Assembly (NCBI GenBank): GCA_002372375.1
Contig: DFGJ01000045.1
Coordinates: forward strand, 1 to 8,621
Reading direction: 5' to 3'
Origin: Ruminococcaceae bacterium UBA3753
Lineage (GTDB): Bacteria > Bacillota > Clostridia > Oscillospirales > Acutalibacteraceae
DNA length: 8,621 nt
Both the position numbers and the translations under genes were made by a program. Below, in pieces: positions 1 through 6,669 of the stretch (positions are counted from its first letter, which is position 1; each line of letters begins with the position of its first letter). The notes beneath the pieces were generated by a model. That model was not told where the DNA came from and did not search any database. It saw nothing but the letters and a program-made list of their open reading frames with translations.

Positions 1-216
1 AAATTGTGGCACAAAAATCGGATAGATGCTGTACACTTCAAGCGCCTTTCGTGTACGAGTGTTGTTGTCTTTTTCTTGAGATAACACTAGTCGATGTATT
101 TTTAATAATAGAATTTTTACAACGACTTATATAATAAAAGTTAAAAAAATAATTAAAAATTCTAGATTTTTACAAATTATGTTAACAGATGGACTTAAGT
201 CTGTGCCTATACCGCT
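1..216. repeat. Long direct repeat, copy 1 (partner at 634-849)
   Basis: Bases 1-216 match 634-849 at a constant offset of 633. The first ~190 bases are nearly identical, with only about five substitutions, and the match weakens after about 190 and fades by ~216. The window starts inside the repeat, so its true left end is not visible. The segment is AT-rich, has no convincing reading frame, and shares an anchor (AGAATTT, then ACAA.G.CTTA/CCTA) with the 248-base units at 937-1432. It is therefore probably an older, diverged member of the same array. It lies downstream of murE in murE's direction of transcription. Confidence 0.9.
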
Positions 217-633
217 AACGGAAGCTTGTACATGTATGTTTGACGGGCGTAGTACGTCGGACCGGGTGCATGTTGTACATTACTAAGTGGGAGCACCGTT
301 AACTATTTTTTGAGATGCTACAATCCAAGTTAAACCCAAAATAAAACTTCTACGAGGGCTCGATACCGTAAACGCTATCTAGGATTTTAAGTTTTCTCAC
401 AAAAATTATGGTCAATGTACCGGGTAGAGACGGACGGTACTTGGTGTAAAGATTGTCACCTAATTTGTGTGATGGTGTAGACTGAGTTGATTCGAAAATA
501 GAGTTTTCATGAAAGTTTGTAACGTATAAGGCTAAATTAAGGCTAAATTCTAAATTTTTCAACAGGTGAATTTAGGTATATATTCTCGTCCAGAAATATC
601 ATTACGGAAAAGTCTCTGCTTATCAGAGTGCAA
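217..633. other. Gene-free spacer with heavily diverged repeat units
   Basis: I see no credible gene here. Short minus-strand frames exist but have no ribosome-binding site, no recognisable motif and a composition like the flanking repeats. ACCGGGT at 261 and 419 recurs at 1360 (degenerate at about 899 and 1112). GAGCACCGTT at 291 recurs in both 248-base units. Near 283-310, minus strand, the frame reads SQKIVNGAPT-stop, resembling the KIVN...stop end of MurE. The stretch is best read as two or so badly decayed units of the murE-downstream array. Confidence 0.55.
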
Positions 634-849
634 AAATTGTGGCACAAAAATCGGATAGATGCTGTACACTTCAAGCGCCTTCCGTGTACGAGTGTTGTTG
701 TCTGTTCCTTGAGATAACACTAGTCGATGTATTTTTAATAATAGAATTTTCACAACGACTTATATAATAAAAGTTAAAAAAATAATTAAAAATTCTAGAT
801 TTTTACAAATTATATTAACAGATCGATCTAAGTCTGCGTCTCTACCGCC
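634..849. repeat. Long direct repeat, copy 2 (partner at 1-216)
   Basis: This is the second copy of the segment at 1-216. Near-identity starts at AAATTGTGGCAC. Most differences are single substitutions (for example TTTCG/TTCCG near the start and TATG/TATA near 811). Because the flanking DNA (217-633 versus 850 onward) is much less similar, either a larger block was duplicated and then decayed unevenly, or the copy was homogenised by gene conversion. No transposase, terminal inverted repeat or target-site duplication is visible. Confidence 0.9.
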
Positions 850-936
850 ACCGAATGTGTTTACGTCTGTTAGAGTGCAAGAATTGAGGAATGATGAGCA
901 GGGTAGACACTGTGTGTAGTATTTGAATGAGTGCTG
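850..936. other. Tail of a diverged repeat unit
   Basis: This short stretch joins the 634-849 repeat to the 248-base tandem units. GCAGGGTAGACACT near 899 aligns with ACCGGGTAAACACT near 1360, and GAGTGCTGTT aligns with GAGCACCGTT, so it looks like the end of a degenerate unit. No gene is seen. Confidence 0.45.
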
Positions 937-1184
937 TTGGCTGTTTTCGGGCTAGTGTGAACTAAAATAGTTTTAAAAATAGAATTTACACAAGAGCCTA
1001 CATCACAAGAGGCAAAAAAAGGATCAGAAAAATCTGATTTGTGACGTTGTTTTCGTTTAGTGTTGCTGCAAATGCAAGCGATTGGTGAGTTGTTAAGACT
1101 TTACACAACGGACTGGACAAGCACTACACGGCAATCAAACATGAGCACCGTTTTTCGTTTGCTACGAAAACGTAAACTAAAGCA
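937..1184. repeat. 248-base tandem repeat, unit 1
   Basis: Begins at TTGGCTGTTTTCGGGCTAG and runs without a gap into an equivalent copy at 1185, an exact 248-base period. The two units are about 90 % identical by eye. Internal features are a perfect hairpin ATCAGA-AAAA-TCTGAT (1023-1038) and a second imperfect hairpin CGTTTTTCGT...ACGAAAACG (1149-1172). No open frame of useful length is kept in this copy. Read on the minus strand, the end nearest murE carries a short frame closing at 1124 with the same codons as the next unit. Confidence 0.9.
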
Positions 1185-1432
1185 TTGGCTGTTTTCGGGC
1201 TAGCGTGAACTAAAATAGTTTTTAAAACAGAATTTACACAAGAGCCTACATCAAAAGAGGCAGAAAAAGGATCAGAAAAATCTGATTTGTGACGTTGCTT
1301 TCGTTTAGTGTTGCGGCAAATGCAAGCGATTGGTTAGTCGTTAAGATTTTATACACTGGACCGGGTAAACACTACACGGCAATCAAACACGAGCACCGTT
1401 TTTCGTTTGCTAAGAAAACATAAAACAGAAGC
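1185..1432. repeat. 248-base tandem repeat, unit 2
   Basis: Second 248-base unit, in direct head-to-tail contact with the first. The ATCAGA/TCTGAT hairpin is kept at 1271-1286. The distal hairpin is eroded here (AAGAAAACA instead of ACGAAAACG). On the minus strand a frame reads LANEKRCSCLIAV and stops at 1372. It can be aligned with the MurE C-terminus (DERKIVNEIIADMSR-stop) through the less decayed copy near 283-310. I therefore infer that the unit arose from the murE 3' end plus its spacer. The tandem repeat itself is certain; its origin is not. Confidence 0.88.
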
Positions 1433-1558
1433 AACTGATCACAAAGCCTAGATAGGTAAACAAGGTGAATAAGATTAAAAATTAGTTTTCTCGAGCCACT
1501 TTGAAATAATTGAACACAAATCGCAGTTTTAATAAAAACGAGTTGCACAGCAGAAAGT
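1433..1558. other. murE downstream spacer, related to the repeat units
   Basis: This is the sequence just after the murE stop codon. ACAAAGCCTAGAT at 1441 aligns with ACAAGAGCCTACAT at 1238 and 990. The following ~70 bases keep recognisable similarity (GATTAAAAATTAG against GATCAGAAAAATCTG, then CACAAATCGCAG against GGCAAATGCAAG). It thus looks like the founding or innermost, shortened spacer of the array. No clear intrinsic terminator for murE is seen here. Confidence 0.5.
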
Positions 1559-3049
1559 CTACCTTGACATATCTGCAATGATCTCGTTAACTATCTTTCT
1601 TTCGTCAAAAGGTCGTCTTTCTCCGTTTATTTCTTCATAATCCTCATGACCCTTACCTGCAAGAACTATAATATCACCCTCGTAAGCTGTCTGAATAGCA
1701 TATTTAATTGCTTCTCTTCTATCTGGAATTACCATATATTCGCCATCTTCTTCGTAAACACCCTTCTCTATTTCACTGATTATATCTAACGTTTTTTCAA
1801 ACCTGGAATTATCGGCGGTAAGTATAGAATAATCCGAAAATCTCCCACTAACTCTGCCCATTAAGTAACGACGATCTCTTGGTCTGTTGCCTCCCGCGCC
1901 AAAGACCGTAACAATCCTACCTTTTTTGTATTCCCTCAATGTAGTCAAAAGATTTTCCATGCTTAAAGCATTATGGGCATAATCAATTATAACCTTAAAA
2001 TTGAAGTTTTCCGGAAGTGGAACTATCTCCATTCTACCCTTAATTTTGGTTTCTAAAAGACCATCTAAAATTTCCTTTTCTCCCACACCGAGACGGCAGG
2101 CTATACAAATGGCCGCCAAAGCATTATACACATTAAATTTTCCAGGTACATTTAACTTTACTTCGGAACTGAAAAATCCATCAGTGTTAAAACTTACTCC
2201 CATTTTATCTTTTTCGTACAATAGTTTAATACCATACGCCATAATATCTGCTGCTTTATTATTTATTCCAAAACTTTTCACATCTTTACACTTGCATCTG
2301 TTTAGCATAAATTTAAACTTCTGATCATCCATATTCAAAAAAGCTGAATCACAATTTTCAAAAAGTAAGCTCTTGCAATCTAAATAATCACATAAATCTC
2401 TGTGTTCACTAGGGTTCACGTGATCAACAGAAAAATTTGTGAAAATTGCACTACTAAAGCGTACATGCTCCAGACGGTAATGTAAGTAAGCCAACGATGA
2501 GGCTTCTATTATAACGTGTGTAATACCACTATCTACCATCAAGCGTAAATACTTTTGTACACAGTAAGAAATAGGTGTTGTATTTTTGCTTTCTATAAAA
2601 TTATTGCCAAAGAATATGCCTAAAGTCCCTATCATTCCATATTTGATCCCGGATTTCTTTAAGATAGAAGCCAGCATAAAGGAAGTCGTCGTTTTGCCTT
2701 TTGTGCCAGTTATTCCTATGGTATAAAGTTCCTTTGATGGGTGAGAAAAAAAATTCGCAGATAAATCTGCTAGAACTTTCTCAGTGTTTCGTACCATTAT
2801 AACAGGCACATCGTTGTTCCTTCTTATCAATTGTTTAGAAGCTACTAGAAGAACAGCTCCATTATTGATTGCGTCGTCAACAAATTTGTGCCCATCGGCG
2901 TTATAACCCTCTATGCACACAAACACCGCACCTTTTGTAACATTTCTTGAGTCAAAACAAACGTCTGTAACATCTAAATCAGGGAGCTCCGTGGGGGAAA
3001 CTCCTGAATTCAAAGTTTCAACGGAACAGAAGAGATCTTTTACTAGCAA
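1559..3049 (-). CDS. murE: UDP-N-acetylmuramoyl-tripeptide synthetase MurE
   Basis: Mur ligase that adds the third amino acid to UDP-MurNAc-L-Ala-D-Glu in the cytoplasm, an ATP-dependent step of peptidoglycan precursor synthesis. The 496 residues are normal for the family. The N-terminal UDP-binding domain has DSR (33-35) and the ligase P-loop GTKGKTT is at 115-121. The central domain has EASS (182-185), FTNFSVDH and a candidate carbamylated lysine (226, in DCKSLLFE). The C-terminal domain has DNSR (413-416) and GKGHED (465-470). The arginine in DNSR, as in the DNPR of diaminopimelate-adding enzymes, suggests meso-DAP rather than lysine; the Pro-to-Ser change is unusual. I chose the TTG at 3049 because GGAGGG lies nine bases upstream and a good promoter lies just beyond. 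An in-frame TTG at 3082 (507 aa) is the alternative. The gene stands alone, without other mur genes nearby. Confidence 0.96.
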   Translation of the reverse strand: MLVKDLFCSVETLNSGVSPTELPDLDVTDVCFDSRNVTKGAVFVCIEGYNADGHKFVDDAINNGAVLLVASKQLIRRNNDVPVIMVRNTEKVLADLSANFFSHPSKELYTIGITGTKGKTTTSFMLASILKKSGIKYGMIGTLGIFFGNNFIESKNTTPISYCVQKYLRLMVDSGITHVIIEASSLAYLHYRLEHVRFSSAIFTNFSVDHVNPSEHRDLCDYLDCKSLLFENCDSAFLNMDDQKFKFMLNRCKCKDVKSFGINNKAADIMAYGIKLLYEKDKMGVSFNTDGFFSSEVKLNVPGKFNVYNALAAICIACRLGVGEKEILDGLLETKIKGRMEIVPLPENFNFKVIIDYAHNALSMENLLTTLREYKKGRIVTVFGAGGNRPRDRRYLMGRVSGRFSDYSILTADNSRFEKTLDIISEIEKGVYEEDGEYMVIPDRREAIKYAIQTAYEGDIIVLAGKGHEDYEEINGERRPFDERKIVNEIIADMSR

Positions 3050-3058
3050 AGCGTACGT

Positions 3059-3064
3059 CCCTCC
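3059..3064 (-). promoter_or_regulatory. murE ribosome-binding site that decides the start
   Basis: GGAGGG on the minus strand, nine bases before TTG at 3049. The alternative TTG at 3082 has no such site, and the likely transcription start would lie almost on top of it. Confidence 0.7.
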
Positions 3065-3091
3065 GGACAAATAAAACTTCAAGCAGTCCCT

Positions 3092-3100
3092 ACTATATCA
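3092..3100 (-). promoter_or_regulatory. Putative extended -10 promoter of murE
   Basis: The minus strand reads TGATATAGT, an extended -10 (TGN plus TATAGT, one mismatch to TATAAT). No good -35 is seen 17-18 bases upstream, which an extended -10 can tolerate. Transcription would start near 3085, giving a short leader before the GGAGGG site. This is prediction only. Confidence 0.45.
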
Positions 3101-3261
3101 CAATCTATGTTAAAATACGCTAAAAACGTACCAGGTTTATACACTTACATAAATCCCATATTAACAAGGTTCAAAAAATAAGAACTTAAGTCGTTCACCA
3201 GTAATTGAAAGATATAAAGTTAATTTTACTGCACGCATTATTGGTAGAGAAATTCTTATTC
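3101..3261. other. Spacer upstream of murE, no gene seen
   Basis: AT-rich stretch between the murE promoter and the outermost recognisable feoB-tail copy. I see no open frame, RNA gene or clear terminator. Faint similarity to the spacer part of the feoB-derived repeat is possible but too weak to claim. Confidence 0.4.
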
Positions 3262-3460
3262 TTAAATTCCGAAAAGTGTTCTACTGGATTTTGGCACTAA
3301 AGAAAAGATCTCCTATGCTAAGACTAATTGTCAAATTGTATAAAAGTAGAAAATTTCCCTGTTGGCAAGCACATTTTTTATTCCCTGGATAATGGGAGAC
3401 GGTTAATCAAAAGATACAAGTTTAAGTTTTACATGCATTTTGTGGAGCTGTCTTTATCTT
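3262..3460 (-). repeat. Decayed copy 3 of the feoB 3' end plus spacer
   Basis: Outermost and most decayed of three units downstream of feoB. Read on the minus strand (about 3378 down to 3262), it stays colinear with the FeoB C-terminus. It gives VLANREIFYFYTI-stop-QLVLA-stop-EIFSLV and closes with TAA, against ELANRKIFYLYIIYQLVLAWGISALV in FeoB. Two internal stops show it is non-functional. It keeps the ATAAAAGTAGAAAATTT segment that the two nearer copies have partly deleted. The spacer half (GGTTAATC...TTTACATGCATT) also matches the other units. Confidence 0.8.
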
Positions 3461-3649
3461 TTAAACCTTAAATATTGCTTTACTAAAATTAAATACTAAA
3501 ACAGAAATTCCCCAAGCCAGAACTAGTTGGTAAATGATAAAACTCTCCTGTTAGCAAGCAACTTTTATACCACCCAGGTCTAGCTAAAAGACCAAATAAA
3601 TGGCATAATCCAAATTTTTATATGCATTGTGGTAGTGCATTTTTATTTT
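3461..3649 (-). repeat. 189-base copy 2 of the feoB 3' end plus spacer
   Basis: A unit exactly 189 bases from the next copy. The minus strand encodes FIIYQLVLAWGISVLVFNF and then SKAIFKV-stop, nearly the FeoB C-terminal residues, but a deletion and frameshift lie just upstream of it. The spacer half carries the small hairpin GGTCT...AGACC (3577-3593) and ATATGCATTGTGGTAGTGC, both shared with the spacer after the true feoB stop. It has no start codon or ribosome-binding site and is a gene fragment. Confidence 0.9.
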
Positions 3650-3838
3650 TTAAGCTTTGAATATTGCTTTACTAAAATTAAATACTAAAGCAGAAATTCC
3701 ACAAGCCAAAGCTAGTTGGTAGTAGAAAACTTTTCTGCTAGCAAGCAATCTTTGTACTATCCAGGTCTGACTAAAAGACCAAACAAATGGTATAAACCCA
3801 AGTTTTTATATGCATTGTGGTAGTGCCATCTTTATTTT
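3650..3838 (-). repeat. 189-base copy 1 of the feoB 3' end plus spacer
   Basis: Nearest unit to feoB, exactly 189 bases from the true feoB end. The minus strand reads RLLASRKVFYYQLALACG and then ISALVFNFSKAIFKA-stop. This is open and highly similar to FeoB residues ~670-705, with an in-frame loss of four residues (LYII). The rest of the unit (about 3760-3838) is the spacer that follows feoB, including the hairpin GGTCT-N7-AGACC (3764-3780). No separate expression signal is seen. 189 is a multiple of three, but each unit contains its own stop codon. Confidence 0.92.
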
Positions 3839-5956
3839 TTAAGCTTTAAATATTGCTTTACTAAAATTAAATACTAAAGCAGAGATTCCCCAAGCCAAAA
3901 CTAGTTGGTAAATGATATAAAGGTAGAAAATTTTTCTGTTGGCAAGCTCTCTTTTTATGGATGAGAGTGCTGCTATACAGGGAGTATATAAAAGAGCAAA
4001 AACCATAAACGAACAAGCCGATGATTTCGTAAAATGCACCATAATTAAGTTTTGGAGAGAAGTGCCGTCATTAGAGCTGTATAAAATAGCCATGGTGCTA
4101 ATAACAGACTCTTTAGCTATTACGCCGCAAATTAGTGAAACACTAGCGCGCCAATCACCGAAACCACAGAAACTAAATACCGGTGCGATTAATCTGCCGA
4201 ATGTAGCAAGTATACTCTCACTGCTATCTGTCACCATATCAAGGCCAAAATCAAACGATTGTAAGAACCATATTATTATGCTAGCCGCAATCAATACGGT
4301 GGCGGCTTTTTCTAAAAAATCTTTTACTTTTTCAAAAACGTGGAAAAAAAGATTTTTGGCAGTCGGTAATTTATATCCGGGTAATTCCATCAAAAAAACA
4401 GGCTGCTCATTTTTCTTGGTAGAACCTTTTAACATAAATGCAGTAAATATTGAAACCATTATACCAGTTAAGTAAATTAAAAATATAGCCAGCACTTTAT
4501 GCTGACCAAAAAACACTGATATAAACATAGCGTATATCGGCATTTTTGCGCTGCATGACATGAACGGTATCATGAAAATAGTACGCTTTTTGTCTTTATC
4601 TTTCTCGAGGATCCTGGTCCCTAATGCTGCAGGAACTGAGCAACCGAATCCCATAAGGAGTGGGACAAATGCCTTGCCTGAAAGTCCCAACAGTTTTAGA
4701 GGTTTATCCATAATAAAAGCGGCTCTAGCCATATATCCACTGTCTTCAAGTAAACTAAGGAGAGTGAATAATAAAATAATCTGTGGCAAAAATGATACTA
4801 CAGATCCTACGCCTTGTATTATTCCGTCTCTTATTAAAGATTTGCTCCAAGCAGATGCTCCAAATTTATTTAAAAAAACGTAGGAAGCATTTCCTACACC
4901 ATCACAAATAAAAGAATTTATTGCGTCCTTAAAAAAAGTGCCTATTGGGCCAAATGTAATATAAAAAATTAAAGCGAGTATAAAAAAGAACAAAGGAAAG
5001 GCTAAAAACCTGTTTAGTAAAATAGAGTCCAAAAATTCTGTAAATTTGGTACTTTTATTTTCTCCTTTTATTACAATGCTCTTGCAGAGCATATTCAAGT
5101 ACCTGTACCTTTGAATAGCTATAAGAGTTTGTCGTTCCGTATTTTCACTAAGCTCAATTTTATTTTTTTGCTCATTTATCTGATCCACAACCTTCTTACT
5201 TAAGTTTAGCTTGTGTAAAATTAACTCATCGTCTTCAAAAAGCTTAATAGCAAGCCATGGTACAGAAGTATCGGTTATTCCGAAATCAATCAAACTTTTT
5301 TCTATGATTTTTAATGCTTCTGTAGTCTTTTTGTCATAAATTCTCGCCCTTGTTGTAACATTTTTATTATTTACAACAGCATCTAATAGCTTTTCTAAGT
5401 TTGTACCTCGATTAGCAGATATAGGAACAACAGGTACACCCAACAATTTTTCCAACTCTAAAAAATCTAATTTCATATTTTTACCTTTAAGAAGGTCGTA
5501 CATATTTAAGGCTACAACTAAAGGTTTCTGTAATTCTAACAGCTGGGTCGTTAAATATAAATTTCGTTCTATATTTGTGGCATCGACTATATTAATTATT
5601 ACATCTACTTCATCTTCCAAAAGATAGTTCCTGGTTATTATTTCCTCAAAAGAGCAAGGAGATAAGGAATAAACTCCAGGAAGGTCTGCAATTGCTATTT
5701 GTGCACCTTTATGTACTAAATTTCCTTCTTTTTTTTCTACAGTTACCCCCGGCCAGTTACCAACGTGCTGATGGCTGCCTGTTAATTGATTAAACAACGT
5801 CGATTTTCCACTATTTGGATTTCCCACTAAGGCTACCTTAAAGTTATTTTTTTTTATGCCTTCTTTTTCTAAATTTTTCAGCACATAAGTTTTACTGTTG
5901 CTATGCTTTTTCCCTTTGTTTTTTAAATTACTTATTTTTTCCAAAATTAGTGCCAA
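3839..5956 (-). CDS. feoB: Ferrous iron transporter FeoB
   Basis: Inner-membrane Fe(II) importer with a cytoplasmic GTPase domain. With the chosen start it has 705 residues, typical for the family. The G domain shows G1 GNPNSGKS (45-52), G2 GVTVE (70-74), G3 DLPG (91-94), G4 NMYD (151-154) and G5 SAN (180-182), followed by the helical guanine-dissociation-inhibitor region. From ~315 come multiple membrane helices with the conserved GFGCSVPA (436-443), FMSCSAKMPIY (465-475), AKES (614-617) and YTPC (657-660). About 35 basic, low-complexity residues precede the G domain, which usually begins near residue 5. I chose the TTG at 5956 because GAGGTG lies seven bases upstream; an in-frame GTG at 5971 (710 aa) is possible. 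feoA lies 145-160 bases upstream on the same strand. The 3' end is repeated three times downstream. Confidence 0.97.
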   Translation of the reverse strand: MALILEKISNLKNKGKKHSNSKTYVLKNLEKEGIKKNNFKVALVGNPNSGKSTLFNQLTGSHQHVGNWPGVTVEKKEGNLVHKGAQIAIADLPGVYSLSPCSFEEIITRNYLLEDEVDVIINIVDATNIERNLYLTTQLLELQKPLVVALNMYDLLKGKNMKLDFLELEKLLGVPVVPISANRGTNLEKLLDAVVNNKNVTTRARIYDKKTTEALKIIEKSLIDFGITDTSVPWLAIKLFEDDELILHKLNLSKKVVDQINEQKNKIELSENTERQTLIAIQRYRYLNMLCKSIVIKGENKSTKFTEFLDSILLNRFLAFPLFFFILALIFYITFGPIGTFFKDAINSFICDGVGNASYVFLNKFGASAWSKSLIRDGIIQGVGSVVSFLPQIILLFTLLSLLEDSGYMARAAFIMDKPLKLLGLSGKAFVPLLMGFGCSVPAALGTRILEKDKDKKRTIFMIPFMSCSAKMPIYAMFISVFFGQHKVLAIFLIYLTGIMVSIFTAFMLKGSTKKNEQPVFLMELPGYKLPTAKNLFFHVFEKVKDFLEKAATVLIAASIIIWFLQSFDFGLDMVTDSSESILATFGRLIAPVFSFCGFGDWRASVSLICGVIAKESVISTMAILYSSNDGTSLQNLIMVHFTKSSACSFMVFALLYTPCIAALSSIKRELANRKIFYLYIIYQLVLAWGISALVFNFSKAIFKA

Positions 5957-6116
5957 CCTATAACACCTCACTTATGTAGGTAGCGAGGAACACCAAATTG
6001 ACTATCGACAAAAATTCCAAACAAAACCTAAATAGCCCAAAAAGATGTGTTCTTTATAAGTTTTGTCAATAAAACTGAGCCCCGCTAGTGAAAACTGTTT
6101 TTAAAAACTAACGACT

Positions 6117-6341
6117 TTAAATAACCACTTCTATCTTACTGGCTTCAAATTTGCCTATACTTAACTCATATCCGTGCAAAGATACCTGCATTGGATCCCC
6201 GAGTGGTGCTACTCTTTTCACATAGACAGCACAACCTGGTACAAACCCCATATCAGTCATTCGAATTTTAAACTTTTTATCTTTGCTATTTATTTTTACG
6301 ACCTTAGCAGATTGTCCAGAAGAAAGCAAATTAAGTTTCAT
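6117..6341 (-). CDS. feoA: Ferrous iron transport accessory protein FeoA
   Basis: Small cytoplasmic SH3-like protein (74 residues, normal length) that works with FeoB in ferrous iron uptake. The family pattern is clear: a hydrophobic N-terminal LLSSGQSAKVVKI, then RMTDMGFVPGCAVYV (27-41), APLGDP (45-50) and GYELSIGKFEASKIEV to the end. ATG at 6341 is the natural start; its ribosome-binding site is weak (AAGTGAG about 11 bases upstream). It is the first gene of a feoA-feoB pair on the minus strand. The gap to feoB contains TTGACA (6064-6069, minus strand) without a convincing -10, so co-transcription is the simpler reading. No feoC is present. Confidence 0.95.
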   Translation of the reverse strand: MKLNLLSSGQSAKVVKINSKDKKFKIRMTDMGFVPGCAVYVKRVAPLGDPMQVSLHGYELSIGKFEASKIEVVI

Positions 6342-6374
6342 AACAAAACAGACTCACTTATATTTACCCAGTAC

Positions 6375-6403
6375 TTAATAGTACCTATATAATACTACAT
6401 TAA
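6375..6403. promoter_or_regulatory. Imperfect dyad overlapping a possible feoA -10 element
   Basis: TAGTA (6379-6383) and TACTA (6393-6397) form an inverted repeat with a nine-base gap, flanked by TTAAT and ATTAA. A possible minus-strand -10 (TATTAT, 6389-6394) lies inside it, with only an oligo-T tract where a -35 would be. The position fits an operator controlling feoAB. The sequence does not match the Fur consensus, so any iron regulator is a guess. Confidence 0.35.
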
Positions 6404-6455
6404 TTGATATAAAAAAAGAACTTGAGACAGTAGAAACATAAATAGATAATAGTTC

Positions 6456-6471
6456 ATATTTTCGAAAATAT
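6456..6471. promoter_or_regulatory. Perfect 16-base palindrome in the divergent intergenic region
   Basis: ATATTTTCGAAAATAT is a perfect 16-base palindrome between feoA (-) and the + strand gene at 6670. It could be an operator for either side. It is AT-rich, so a chance palindrome is possible. Confidence 0.35.
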
Positions 6472-6519
6472 ATTTGATATTTTAGGCTTATTATGTGAAA
6501 TTAATGTAAGGAAACGTTA

Positions 6520-6548
6520 CTCCATTCTATTAAAAAAGTAAAATGGAG
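6520..6548. other. Small inverted repeat in the divergent region
   Basis: CTCCATT (6520-6526) pairs with AATGGAG (6542-6548) around a 15-base A-rich loop. No T-run follows on either strand in the right place, so it is not a standard terminator. Its role is unknown. Confidence 0.3.
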
Positions 6549-6600
6549 AAGCTGTGGTCTAAGTTTTTCTATTTCTAAATATAGCTCCAAAGATATCATA

Positions 6601-6629
6601 TTGAATATTTGAAGGGACTCTGTTAGAAC
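6601..6629 (+). promoter_or_regulatory. Putative promoter of the 6670 gene
   Basis: TTGAAT and TAGAAC, each matching four of six consensus bases, are 17 bases apart. Transcription would start about 6636, giving a ~34-base leader to a GGAGG site at 6659-6663. Weak prediction. Confidence 0.3.
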
Positions 6630-6658
6630 AACTCGAGTAAGAAATTTACTTTGTTTGT

Positions 6659-6663
6659 GGAGG
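6659..6663 (+). promoter_or_regulatory. Ribosome-binding site that decides the 6670 start
   Basis: GGAGG six bases before TTG at 6670. It falls inside the reading frame of the alternative TTG at 6655, which has no site of its own. Confidence 0.6.
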
Positions 6664-6669
6664 CTTTTT

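Noticed and set aside
350..753. Two adjoining minus-strand open frames (70 and 64 codons)
   Set aside because: No ribosome-binding sites, no recognisable motif, and they cross the boundary of a direct repeat; low-complexity AT-rich DNA gives such frames by chance.
1023..1038. ATCAGA-AAAA-TCTGAT hairpin (also 1271-1286) as the murE terminator
   Set aside because: The stem is six AT-rich pairs, it lies about 270 bases or more past the stop, and it is absent from the spacer next to murE; it may simply be part of the repeat.
1..1432. CRISPR array or insertion sequence
   Set aside because: Units are ~250 bases, imperfect and contiguous, with no short repeat-spacer pattern, no cas gene, no transposase and no terminal inverted repeats.
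1372..1578. Minus-strand open frame of 68 codons overlapping the murE end
   Set aside because: It overlaps murE in another frame, has no ribosome-binding site and runs through repeat-unit DNA. Its last codons are better explained as a decayed murE tail.
3939..4883. Two plus-strand open frames inside feoB
   Set aside because: They are antisense to a strongly conserved FeoB frame and show no start signals.
6064..6069. TTGACA as an independent feoB promoter
   Set aside because: A perfect -35 hexamer but no acceptable -10 at 16-18 bases, so it is not listed as a promoter.
6342..6669. Classical Fur box for feoAB
   Set aside because: No stretch matches the GATAATGATAATC-type pattern well enough; only unrelated palindromes were found.
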